56,165 nucleotides of DNA, taken from NCBI GenBank assembly GCA_021029095.1, contig JAJOHG010000162.1, forward strand, positions 1 through 56,165. The letters run 5' to 3'. The position numbers were made by a program, and so were the translations under genes. Below are positions 44,998-55,639 of the stretch, piece after piece (within the stretch, counting starts at the first letter, position 1; every line of letters starts with the position of its first letter). The notes under the pieces were generated by a model. It searched no databases and was not told the origin of the DNA. It worked only from the letters and a program-made list of their open reading frames with translations. This stretch comes from Phellopilus nigrolimitatus. Taxonomy: Eukaryota > Basidiomycota > Agaricomycetes > Hymenochaetales > Hymenochaetaceae.

Positions 44998-45275
44998 TGT
45001 GAGGCGGAGTGGTCTCACAACAAACACAGACAGTGACCTGAGTCCAATGGATGAGTGCAAAAGATGGTGTATTAGAGAAACTAAACATGCCTGAGTCCAA
45101 TGGATGAGTGCAAAAGATAGAGAGCACCATCCATGGACTCTGCCGCTTCAAGGGAAGCATTACATAATACATCAACATGTCAGGTGACGCAGAACAACAA
45201 GTCAGGAGTTCAAGTCACCTGGTACGCAAAATAATAAAAGGAAATAAAGTGTCCAAGATCATACTATATCCAATA
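44998..45275 (-). repeat. 3' LTR of E7, not split
   Basis: This 278-bp minus-strand LTR lacks the nested insertion and keeps the longer AAGGAAATAAAG sequence. On the left it touches FB at the same RNase H breakpoint as 40513. On the right it touches the E7 polypurine tract. Confidence 0.92.
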
Positions 45276-47831
45276 CTCCCCCCTGATCTGACACGCCTGT
45301 CAATCACAGAAGACCTAGCATGCCACGCATCTCAATCACCTTCACGCGTCCAAGCGCCTTGGTCATGATGTCAGCCGGCATAGACTTGGTGGGGAGGTAG
45401 CGAATGTCAATAAGACCCGACTCAACCACATCGCGCAGCCAGTAGTGCCAGCAAGTCCAGGTGCTTCATCTGTCCATGGTGTTCAGGGTTCCTGGCAACA
45501 GCAAGGGCAGATTGGTTGTCCACATAGAGTGTGGAGGGCGCATTGAACTCATAGCCAAATTCTGAGAACAAGTTGCGCAACCACATAATCTCCTGACCAC
45601 CCTGGACAGCAGAGATGTATTCCGCTTCAGTGGTGGAGAGCGTCACAATAGTCTGAAGTCGACTAGCCCAGCTGATAGCACCAGTTCCCATCTTAACCAC
45701 CAGGCCGCTTGTAGAGCGCCTGTCATCCTCATCCCCTCCATGGTCCGCGTCAGTGAATGTAGTGAACAATTCAGACGAGTTCTTGTCAGGCGCATAAGTC
45801 AACTTCATGTCTTTGGTACCCTGAAGGTAACGACACAGGTGCTTAGCAGCCTTCCAGTGAGCAGGACCAGGATTGGAACTGAAGCGCGCAAGAAGTCCAA
45901 CCGCATATGAGATGTCAGGACGCGTTGCCACAGCCAGATACATGAGTGCACCAATCAGCTGCCTGTAGGGGACAGTCTTCATGAATGCGATCTCTTCTGG
46001 AGTGAGGGGACCCATGGACTTGCTGAGACGATGGCCTTCTGGTAGTGGAGTGGAAACCTCGCCGCATCCAGCCATTTCAAAGCGCTCAAGTAAGTCAGTG
46101 ATGTACTGGCGCTGAGATAGGGATAGGGATCGTATTGAGCGGTCTCTCTCAATATGGACACCAAGCAGGAAGGAGGTAGGGCCGAGGTCGTGCAGTTTGA
46201 AGTGCTTTTCAAGTTCGCGCTTGACAAACAAGAATTGCTCCTTCGACTTTGCAGCAATGGTCATGTCATCCACATAGACTGGAATGATGATGCGCACATT
46301 GTCGCGTCTGTAGACCCAAATGCTGTTGTCGCAGCGAACCAAGGAGAAGCCCATGCCCTTCAACACAGAGTCGAGTTTCTTGTGCCATTGGCGCCCAGCC
46401 TGCTTCAAGCCATAGATCGCCTTAGCAAGCTTAAGCACAAAGCCGGCGCCATAGTACTCCTCAAACCCTTCTGGTTGGTCCATGTACACGTCATGATCCA
46501 AGTCACCATTGAGAAACGCAGTGGAGATGTCAATGCTGAACAACTCCAGGTCCTCAATTGCAGCCAAAGCCAGTATAGCGCGAAGTGCAGCCCACTTGGC
46601 AGTAGGAGCAAACACTTGTGCAAACTCTAAGCCAGGGCGCTGTGAGTAACCCTTTGCCACCAATCGCGCCTTATGCCTGTCCACTGAGCCATCTGCCTTG
46701 CGCTTGAGTTTGAACACCCACCGACAGCCAATGGTCTTACGACCAGAAGGAAGTCTGACTGGGGTGAAGGTGCCATTCTCAACAAGACTGATAAACTCGT
46801 CCATTGCAGCCTGTTCCCAAAGGGAAGCGTCAGGACGTCCCTTGATGTCTCTCCAGTGTACTGGCTCAGGACCATACTGGGTGCGCACCTCCGCAGAGAA
46901 GACATGCTCAAAACAGTTTGTAGACTTCAACACATGGTTGTGTGCGTCCTCAAAACTGATGTAGCAGTCCTCAAGTGCCGCATTTGCCCCAAAGTCCATA
47001 AGTCCAGCAAACATAAGCGCCTCAGCCTGCATCTCATCCTCAGACATGATGTCTAACTCGTCACTGCGCTCAATCACAGGCTCAGGTGTAGGTGCTGCTG
47101 CTGGTGCTGGTGCAGCTGGAGCCCTAGGAATGCGACGACCTGGATAATCTGCAAGTGGATTAATCACTGCATCTCTGTACCCATGCAAAGGACGCGGCTG
47201 AGGGCGCCAGGACGTTGAAGGCCAAGAAGGCGCTTCAGGTGCAGGAGTAGACTCAGGTGCAGGAGTGGGAGCAGGAGGTTCCTTGGGTCGTTTCGCAGGA
47301 GGAGGGTGAGCAGAGGGAGAGAACACAGGAGGGTCAGGAGGGACATCAGATGGTGCTCGCTCGCGCTTTACAGCAGGCCGAGTTGGAGTCACCGGAGGTG
47401 GTGCAGGACGAAAGGGAGGAGTGACTGGAGCTGGTGGGGGACGAGGAGGAGGAGTAGCAGGACGAGGAGGAGGAGCTGGTGGATTAGCAGGGAGAAGAAG
47501 TGGCGGAACATCATCCACATCGCCATCTCCCCCCTGTTCCGGCACAGCTGTAGCCTCTGGAGGAGTTGGAACCCTTAAGTCGACAGGAGACCTGGTATTT
47601 CCAGGGAACACGCGCTCATCAAACTGAGCAGAGTCACTAATGACCTCTTTGCGCGTTATGGAGTTCCAGAATATCCAGCCTTTGTAGTTCTCAGGGTAAC
47701 CAATAAAAGAGCATTTCTGTGTGTGTGACTGGAGCTGTTTGCGCATATCTTTCTTGACATGCACATAGGAGGTGCAGCCAAATACTCGAAAATGCGACAC
47801 ATCCGGCTTGGAATTGTGCCACAGCTCATAG
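45276..47831 (-). mobile_element. E7: copia element, minus strand, interrupted by E8
   Basis: E7 runs from polypurine tract through RNase H, RT and linker to the end of integrase, then is cut at CAGCTCATAG, where the plus-strand E8 LTR starts. The missing 5' part would lie beyond the right end of the window if E8 inserted cleanly. Confidence 0.9.
45298..47831 (-). pseudogene. E7 pol, partial
   Basis: The frame is open from 47831 through the C-terminal part of integrase (VSHFRVFGCTSYVHVKKDMR), the Pro-rich linker, RT with VYVDDM and RNase H up to HHGQMKHLDL. There an extra base near 45449 replaces the last ~40 residues with a short false tail. The catalytic residues of RT are present. Confidence 0.88.
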
Positions 47832-48001
47832 TATTGGATATAGTATGATCTTGGACACTTTATTTCCTTTTATTATTTTGCGTACCAGGTGACTTGAACT
47901 CCTGACTTGTTGTTCTGCGTCACCTGACATGTTGATGTATTACATAATGCTTCCCTTGAAGCGGCAGAGTCCATGGATGGTGCTCTCTATCTTTTGCACT
48001 C

Positions 48002-48531
48002 TGTCATGACCCATGACATAAGCTTAGCTAATGATGGATGATGTCAGCAAACTGGCCTCATCCCTGAAACTAATTTGCATGGAAGCTACTTTGCGCAGAA
48101 AAGCTACTTTGCGTATCTACTCCTTTGCATAGAAACTGACCAGTTTACTTTGCTTGCAAACTATAGTGCAAACTACTGTCTCTAATATTAGCTGCCATGT
48201 ATATAAGCTGGGCCCTGGGCACCAGGGAACAGCAGAATTGTTAACTCGTGTTTTACCTGCTTATAGTCTGCTATAACTTGAACTCAGAATCTAGATACTA
48301 TATTTGTTGCGACATCTTTGGAACACTAACCTACACCTGTGTTTCTAAGTATCTCACCTGATTCAGTCCATACACTCTATCCTGGTCAAAGCGTAGGCAA
48401 CAGCTCTCATCCTGTTTAGTCTTCCTAGGCGACTCTTTTAGATCTCACCTAAGCCAACACTGCTCACAGATATATCTGGTGATTATTACTCTCGTGATTA
48501 CTAATCTTTTTGTATAGGTAGGATCCTCACA
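48002..48531 (+). repeat. Solo LTR of a different family, target duplication CACTC
   Basis: This 530-bp unit starts TGTCATGACC and ends GGATCCTCACA, with TG..CA ends. It is flanked by CACTC at 47997-48001 and 48532-48536, which occurs once in intact LTRs. A TATA-like ATATAAG near 48200 is a plausible promoter. No internal region is present. It is not related to the copia LTR by eye; the superfamily is unknown. Confidence 0.88.
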
Positions 48532-48644
48532 CACTCATCCATTGGACTCAGGCATGTTTAGTTTCCATAATATATTATCTTTTGCACTCATCCATTGGAC
48601 TCAGGTCACTGTCTGTGTTTGTTGTGAGACCACTCCGCCTCACA

Positions 48645-48663
48645 GGTTATGAGCCTTGCGCTG
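48645..48663 (+). other. Primer binding site of E8
   Basis: GGTTATGAGCCTTGCGCTG follows the LTR directly. The complement GCGCAAGGCTCATAACC differs at one base from GCGCAGGGCTCATAACC of initiator tRNA-Met as I recall it. Confidence 0.82.
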
Positions 48664-49379
48664 TAACTTCACAACAACGTTCAGTACATCGTCGACAACA
48701 TCCTCCTTGATTTTCGTTCAAATCGGAGTTGATCTGGTCCCTCTGGAAGAGGTTTTGGCAACTGCAAAATTCTGGGTGTTCGGATTGGGCTGTAATCGCA
48801 GGGTTGGGTTCTGTGGTGTGTCCGTCGTCTTTGTGTCGAGTTTCGTGCCGCCATTCGCACTTGCTGGCACTCTACACCCCTCTGCATCGACATCCATCCT
48901 TATCATCCTCTCATCTGCACTCTCTGCTTTTCGTCTCATCGCTCGAAATCGGCTCGACGGATCGTGCTGAAACTTCGCACGTCGTCTCGTACCTCTGGTC
49001 CCACTCGTCGTACCAACTTGTGGCCGATTCGACTTCGAGTTGAGGGTGCTGCATCGATTTTGACTTTTGCAGTCTCTATCTGTCTGTTTGTCTGCTCCCT
49101 GCATCGTTTCTACATAGCGGACTCAGTTCTTGCCTGATCGCTCTGCGATTTTACACACGTGCTCGTGCTCACGTCGTCTCGGTGTGTGTTGATTTGCGTC
49201 TCAATCGCTCCACCCGTTCCCCCTCTGTGTCGCGTTTTGCGCGGTTTGCCAGCTCTGGTACCTGACAGTTCAGACCCATTTCATTCCACTTGTGGGAGAG
49301 GGCCATTGCTTTGCATGGCAGTACACGATTCCTGTTTTCCGGATTTGTTAAAGTTAATGGGATGCAGATGTATTTGTGA

Positions 49380-50650
49380 TGAGCACTAATTTCCTTGCCT
49401 CCTTCTGATATTTCTGAAACTTCACCTCTGTGTCCTTGATTATATCTTCATGGAGTATCCTGGACAGATGGGAGTCCTCAAGTTTGGAAAGAGATACTGA
49501 TTTTGACACGATGTGTGTGATTGTGATGAAAAGAATAAGAGGATGTTGTAATTGGATGCCAGTCTTGCCTCTCTAGGTCAAATTCAACAAACTGCTTCAA
49601 GCAAGTACTTAAATCCATTTCATTTTTTAACACATCCATGGAAAGACCGAGAGAGTACTCACAAAGTTCTGCATTTCATCAACCTATAGCCAGTGCAAAA
49701 TGTCTGGTACAAAGTCTGTCATGCCCAAGAAGACAGCGGCACTCTTGCTGACAAGTCCCCAGTAGAGTGCGGGTTCTCCCTGATGTCCTTGTGGAATGGC
49801 CAGCCCTGTGGATCAGAGGTTAGGGGTCATAATTATACACTAGTTATGGGAACAAGAAACTAATGGACAAATCTGAAAGTCAATCTTGGTTGAGACCTCT
49901 GTGATAGACTGAGAAGCTAGATGGTGTTTAGCAGATTTGGTTCAAACTTCACCTCAAGTCTATAGGACTGCATCTGTAAGTTGGTAACAATCAGTACTCA
50001 GCAGAACAAGTAAATGAAGTGATGTCAATGTGAAGTGGGAAGGAGAAATGCTAGCACCAGAGCAGAGTGCTCAGTGAAACAACAAGCATTTGGCCAATTG
50101 GTAATCATGGGTTTTATTTATTTGCAGATTTGCAATGAATGTATTGGTTGGAAATGTATTCATTCACCAACCAGATAATGCATAACTGTTTGTGTCACAT
50201 AATAAACAGGAAATCAAATTGGCACATGCATGTAATCTCATATAGGTACTGGTGTGGGAACAGCTAGGAGGACAGGATTGGCATACAAGAAAACGATGAG
50301 CGATGTCTCGATCTACTTCCAGAGAACTGCACGTTGGATTGAGTGGAGAACAAAAAGAGAGTTAAACGTGTCCGCAAGCTGCTTGGTATATAGGCAATAA
50401 AGAGCAATTAACATTGGGAATCCCAACCGTCTGGCGAGCAAGGAAGAGAAGGAAAGGAAATACGGAATATTGAATAAAAGCAAAACTGCATCAAGAAGCC
50501 AAAAACTCAGCGGAGTCAAAAATAAACCCGAACGACTTAAGTTACAATAATAAACAAAGTAAAGAAGGAAAAAGCAACTTCGACTAAGAGCACGAGCACA
50601 AGACGGCGTCTATCTTCCTAGCCACCCAGAGAAAAAATATTAGGCAACTT
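49380..50650. other. AT-rich segment unique to Insert B
   Basis: Absent from Insert A at the corresponding place. On the minus strand near 49700-49810 a stretch reads ALYWGLVSKSAAVFLGMTDF between possible splice sites, but stops follow and I cannot assign it. Otherwise I see no gene. Confidence 0.4.
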
Positions 50651-50902
50651 AAGCACAGCTTGGTTAAGCGAACAGGAACGACAGTGTTGGAGTTGAAGAA
50701 ACGAGCAAAAGGCCCGTACACTGCAGACTGTAGGAAACTCGGTTGCGTCTGTATTTCAACACGGCAGACACCAACTGCACAATCAATAAAAACCCTAGTA
50801 TACTCCTAAGTACCTCTCAACATCCGATCGTGATAAGTGGAGAAGCGCAAGCGACTGGCCGGGTTTTGCACACGGAAATTGTGGACAGATCAATTCAGAC
50901 AT

Positions 50903-52305
50903 TCACCAATTCAAGGTGTTGTCTCGCAAGATCGGAGTAGAAATCGTCCCGGGGACAATCGCCCGCCGCTCACGCATGCCGCCGCCAATACCTGCCGCCT
51001 AATTAATGCGGTGGTCATATACTTCGTCATGCATCGGTGCCTGCACCTAACCGCGAAGCGAGTCCACTGCATAGTAGAATGAGCAGCGACGCTGGCCACC
51101 AATTAAATCCTGATCGAAGTGCTGCCCAGGCGCTGGTGTGCCGCCAGGATTCGTGTCTGTCAAGCGTTGATGCGCAACCTCCTGGCGTCGCTTAAAGTTG
51201 CGGTATATCAAGAAGACGAGGATGCACAATGCAATACCACCGAGTGCCGAGCAGACACCAATAATAGCATCAAGTCTGGTCTGAGCTTGACGAAGACGAG
51301 CTCAAGCTGTTCGAAGAACCATTCGATCCATCCGATGTAATGGGATCTCCCACGGAGGTAACACTAAAGGACGCGTTGGGCGAGCTGATTGGAGATACCT
51401 GAAGTGCCTGTGTAAAGGTCTGACTGCCTGACCATGACAGCCTGCTCCAGTTCGGTGACCTTATCCGAGGGAATGTACGATATGAAGAGCGTCCGGAGTT
51501 GACTTGCATCCGCGGCAGATGTATAAGTGGAAGGCTCCCACACCTGCAGATCAAAAACTTTCACTTGGTCGGCTGTGAAAAAATATTCAGAAATTTAGCT
51601 GTATGTCTAGGATGTGTAGATGATCAGCAAATCCATGATCCTTACAAGTAACACCAAGAGCGGCTTGCAAGCACGCCGGGAAATACGCAAAAATCTGTGC
51701 CGCACTATCAGTATTAGTCGCGACGAACTCCCAATTCAGCGTCCCGTCAAACATAATCGCCACAGTCGTGAACCCGTCGAGATTATCAGCCTTGGCCGCA
51801 GTTATACCTCCCTCCGCAGGGAAGATCCGCGCTGGGAGACCTGACGGGAGCGGCACTGCGGTCACCGTTGCGCCGCTTGTCTTGCTTTCAAGTGACACGC
51901 TCGTCGTTGCTTGATCTGGTTCAGTCAATGTCGACTGTGAAGTCATCGTCCGCGCCGGCACGCTCGTGAATAACAAACTGCTTTTGGTGAGGAAAGAAAA
52001 CTGCGAGTTAAATGGCGTTGTCGAAAACGAGGAAGTACTCGAATCCTTGCCAGGGAGTGCAGTCACGGTCGGAAGCCCTGTGGATGAGCTTGTTGCCGTA
52101 CTAGTACTGTTGCCCGTTGGAAAACTAATTGATGTTTCGCTCGTGGTTGTTGGCCCAGCGCTTTTAGTCGTGATGCTCGGCTCCGCGGAAGTGCTGTTTG
52201 GACTTCCGCTGGGCCCAGCGGAAGTCGTAGCATTCGGGCTGCCACTAGTGAACGTTGAAGTCAACCCCCCACTGGTTATCGAGCACAGGAGACCGGTGCA
52301 TGACG
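50903..52305 (-). pseudogene. Msb2-like signalling mucin, copy B, disrupted
   Basis: This is the paralogue of copy A in inverted orientation. From ~52305 it reads a short Ser/Thr region (SGSPNATTSAGPSGSPNS), then GFTTVAIMFDGTLNWEFV and SAAQIFAYFPACLQAA without the frameshift seen in A. An intron (ends TTTTTTCACAG near 51575) joins to VKVFDLQVWEPSTYTSAADA, then IPSDKVTELEQAV. A frame change follows near 51365 (stop after LAQRVL), then the membrane helix and YRNFKRRQE. A stop near 51048 cuts the tail and another lies near 51000. The final codons DNTLNW end at 50903. The long N-terminal mucin repeats of A are missing. HUS1 codons lie immediately upstream. Confidence 0.6.
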
Positions 52306-52315
52306 ATGTGTTACT

Positions 52316-53158
52316 GGATCATACAGTGGACCTCGCATATGCCTGCAGGACCGTCAGTCAAACGAACAAAATACAAAATAGTGCGGCGCACAGGCTATCG
52401 TCGTCGTCGACACGACGCCGCTCGACAAAAACTTCAGAAACGCGCGCGCGGAGAGGTACACGCCGAACGTCTACCCCGGCTCCGGCTCTTCGCGGGTTTC
52501 GCCTGCTTCCGCCTGGCTCGGCTCCTGGGTGGCCATGTTCAGGATCGTGCAGTGCGTCCACTGCGTCTCGACGCGTGTCGTGTCCGCCGCGACTGAGAGC
52601 CGCAGAGCGCCGCGCCGGCTCGCGCGCACGCCGAGCGTGTCGCCATCGTGCGCAGGTGCTCCGCGACCGTGCGCAGCTTCTGCAGCGGCGGGAGCAGGAT
52701 GTGGATCTGACGCGCGGGCGGGCGTCAGCTCAGTCTGTCGCCGCGAGAAGAAACGGGAACGGGCGCACGCTCACGTCGGGCTCCGGGCAGAGCGGCTCTT
52801 CGAGCCGCGCGATGTCCGCCGGGCGGAAGACGTTGACGAGCACGTCATGTGCGGCCTGCGCGCCACGGCGCCCGCCTCCGCCGAACGAGCCACCGAACGC
52901 GCCAGCGCCGGGGCCATGCGTGAGGGCGATCTCGAAGGCGAGAACGGCGTGCCCGTGCTTCTTCGCGAGTTTGAGGACAACCTCGGGCGTGCCGGCGACG
53001 GAGCGCGGCACGGCGAGGAGCGCGCCGGGCACGAGCAGCAGCGCGATGGCACTGCCCGCGTTGGACTGGATGCGGTAGTCGGTGAAGAGCGCGTCGGCTT
53101 TGATTTGGCTGGGGGAGGGGTTTTACTCGATGTTGGCGCGGAAATGCAGAGCAAACAT
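52316..53158 (-). pseudogene. HUS1: HUS1 (9-1-1 checkpoint clamp) fragment, internally deleted
   Basis: Hus1 is one subunit of the 9-1-1 DNA-damage clamp. From ATG 53158 the minus strand reads MFALHFRANIE, the family N-terminus, and after a gap SQIKADALFTDYRIQSNAGS, EVVLKLAKKHGHAVLAFEIA, HDVLVNVFRPADIARLEEPL and CPEPDVSV. After a disturbed stretch come QIHILLPPLQKLRTVAEHLR, then FGVYLSARAFLKFLSSGVVS and TTTIA. A clean 49-bp intron (52343-52391; GTGCGCC, CTGAC, CTGCAG) joins to CICEVHCMI, after which Msb2-like sequence begins. The exon after FRANIE is deleted and frames shift around 52740 and 52560. It is a DNA-level copy of part of the gene. Confidence 0.8.
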
Positions 53159-53220
53159 GTAAAATAAAAGAAATTCAGACCGGCAACTCGGCCGCGTGAT
53201 CAACAAGAACGGACAGGAGC

Positions 53221-54728
53221 GTGAACACGTGCTCCCTCGACAAGGATGCTTTCGCCTCCGTCCTCCAGATGGACAAGGGTGAGTGGCTTTCCTTAATTCG
53301 TGTTAAAGATATTGACCTTGATAGAGCTCCTAGATTTCGACAAGGCAAACGAGATATCGTTTCGTCTTGGGATAATCTACAAACAACAGGGAAAGTACAC
53401 GGAGTCGCTCGAATGCTTCGACCGCATTCTCAGAAACCCTCCGTCTCCTCTGGCGCATGCCGACATCTGGTTCCAGATCGGTCACATCTACGAGCAGCAG
53501 AAGGATCATGCGCGCGCCAGGGATGCATACGAGCGTGTCTTACAGCAGCTCGGCTGCCTGTACCACCCTCAACGAGAATGGATTGTCATTTCCCTCTCCG
53601 CATGCCCAGCACGCTCCGCCGTCCTTCCGCAGTGGGCCACTGCTACCTGTTATACTTGATGTCACCCGTCGGGGAGCCAATCAAACAACGCTCGCGCCGA
53701 TGGACATCGACCGTGCGCCTGTGCGCGAAGTGTTTCCGCGCACGCGAGCACAGCCGCTCCAGGCGGTATACCGCAGAGCCTCGTTGCATCATCCACAAAC
53801 GGGGCCGCAAGGAGGTCTAGAGCATCAGCGCGACCCTGCGTACTACAGCCGCCTGTCGCGCCATGCGCCCGTATAGCCGCCGCCTCCGCGTCAAGTGCGC
53901 GGTCCACCTCCCGAACCTTGGCTATGGGTACTCTCCTGTCGGGGCCACCTCCGCAGACGAACGGTAACGGTGTTAGTGCGAGGCCTGGACAGCCTGGTGC
54001 ACCTTCACGGCATTCATCACTTGGGTATTCGTCTCATTACGACCTTTCGGCGGCATCCCCAATACCATCCGATACTTGGGAACGGGAACGACGCGGGGAC
54101 AGAGAGCGTGAGCGCGTGCACCCGAGGAGAGACTCCGATAGAATGGGGCTCCCACCGCTCGTATCGAATTTCAGCCATGCACACTTGCAGTCTCGCGGAC
54201 CGGCTTCGCCGATGTCTGCTCATCCGTATGAACCGCCGTCAAAATCTACCGTGTCTGGAACCCAGACCAGGCAGCCCAGGACATGCCTTATCGCGGCAGC
54301 ACTCCGTGAGTGAGCGCTCGCCTTTTATCTGTCCCGCTGGTGCGACAGAACCAGGCCAGCACTGGACGGGGAGTGGCCCATATGGAGAGCATCTTGCGGC
54401 TTTGAGCCCGCACTTTAATAAGGGGTCGTTGTCGGCAGATTCGCCACCGCCGATGGATTCGCCTCCACCGGCACCTGCGGCTCACCCGCGTGCACAAGCG
54501 CAAGCTCAGGCGGCGGCGCCCAGCCGTTGTTATGATCCATGGTTTGACGAGAGCCCGCACGGAGCAAGGGCGGAGCGAATAAATTGGGACAGGTTGCGCA
54601 TGCGAGCGCGAGTACTCGCTCGGTCTGCGTCGGGATCCGCGCTGGAACCTGTCTCGCCGACGGTGAGCGTGAGGGCGAACGCGTATGATGAGCCCGCCTC
54701 CGCCGAGCCATCGCAACTCGATCAGTGA
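53221..54728 (+). pseudogene. SSN6: SSN6/CYC8 corepressor fragment (TPR repeats and low-complexity C-terminus)
   Basis: Ssn6 (Cyc8) with Tup1 forms a general transcriptional corepressor. 53245-53278 reads ASVLQMDKG. A short intron (53279-~53324) follows, then FDKANEISFRLGIIYKQQGK, SLECFDRILRNPPSPLAHAD and IWFQIGHIYEQQKDHARARD. These are typical Ssn6 TPR units. After AYERVLQQLGCLYH the repeats stop although Ssn6 normally has about ten. Continuation to 54728 is Pro/Ser/Arg-rich (ERERRGDRERERVHPRR, SNFSHAHLQSRGPASP) in shifting frames. It resembles the disordered Ssn6 tail but could be another source. A truncated chimera or decayed copy. Confidence 0.75.
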
Positions 54729-55440
54729 CGCGCCCGACCTCGCGTCCCACGTCCGCGTCCTCTCCCTCCGCCTCGACCCCCACGCACCCGTCCTCCATGC
54801 CTTCGTGGCGCTCCTCGCTACCGTCCTCACCGCGCTCACCAACCCCACCTCCCTCGATCGCGTTATCCTACCGCCCGCCAGCTTTCACCACTTCTCGTGC
54901 AACCTCCTGCTCGATGACCCCGCCATCTGCTCCTTCCTGCAGCGCCTCCCCGCCGTGCGCGGGCGGAGCGTTGAGGGCGCCCGCTCCTGCTCCCCTGCTG
55001 CCGCCGTCCGCGCTGCTGTGGCTCGCGCTCTTCATGGGCCCGAGCGACGCCGCTACCGCGCTCATGCCCGGGTGCACGCTCTCGAGCGTGCACCTCTACT
55101 CCGGCGAGCTCACCGAGGCCGTCGTCGCCGCGCTCGCGCACGCCGCCATGCCCATCACCTTCGGCGGCTTCACGCGCGCGCTCGCGGCTCACGGCGGGCC
55201 TGCCGCACCTCCACCATCTGCGCATCATGACCATGTACCACACCGCGAACCAGCCCGACGAGGTCAGTGCCCCGTTTCCGCTCCCGTGCGCGGCATTCGT
55301 CGACGGTTCTATCTCTGAACTCAAATATTTTTTGGCCATGTTCTACAGGCAGGTCGTGCAAATCCTGTCTACGCTCCCCGACCTTGCTACTGCCGAGTTC
55401 CGCTATGCACCCAGGAAGGACGCGAAGGCGTGTAAGGGTG
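54685..55440 (+). pseudogene. Unidentified protein fragment with leucine-rich character and one intron
   Basis: The plus strand reads MSPPPPSHRNSISDAPDLAS, then HVRVLSLRLDPHAPVLHAFV, LPPASFHHFSCNLLLDD and, after frame changes, SDAATALMPGCTLSSVHLYS, ALAHAAMPITFGGFTRAL and LRIMTMYHTANQPDE. An intron (GTCAGTGC at 55262 to CTACAG at ~55349) leads to VVQILSTLPDLATAEFRY. The spacing of leucines resembles the LRR part of basidiomycete F-box proteins, but no F-box is seen. The frame breaks indicate decay. Confidence 0.4.
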
Positions 55441-55570
55441 GACGGGCGCGTCAAATCACGAGCCGTACAGACCGTGAGTCCCCAGCGCGCGGAGAGCTGG
55501 GTCCCAGCTATCGCGGCAACCAGCCGGTCGAACACGTGAGCTCGCCGGGCTGCACGTGAAAAGTGTGGTA

Positions 55571-55628
55571 TCGATACGGATGACGTAGTGCGTACAGCGC
55601 GCTGTACTCACTACGTCATCTATATCGT
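55571..55628. repeat. Second copy of 58-bp palindrome, imperfect
   Basis: It differs from 25346-25403 at a few positions, all breaking the palindrome (for example TACTCACTAC for TACGCACTAC). Flanking sequence is unrelated to that of the first copy. It again lies between two unrelated gene fragments. Confidence 0.93.
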
Positions 55629-55639
55629 ACGTGCACGTG

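Larger units (their letters stand above)
47832..49288 (+). mobile_element. E8: 5' part of a copia element inserted in E7
   Basis: E8 consists of an LTR (47832-48001 and 48532-48644) split by a solo LTR of another family, primer binding site 48645-48663, and leader to 49288, where Insert B starts at TTCATTCCA. No coding part lies in the window. The rest of E8 should continue beyond Insert B, past 56165. Confidence 0.9.

Noticed and set aside
50313..50519. Membrane protein reading frame on the minus strand
   Set aside because: Hydrophobic by AT-rich composition only, short, no start context or homologous motif.
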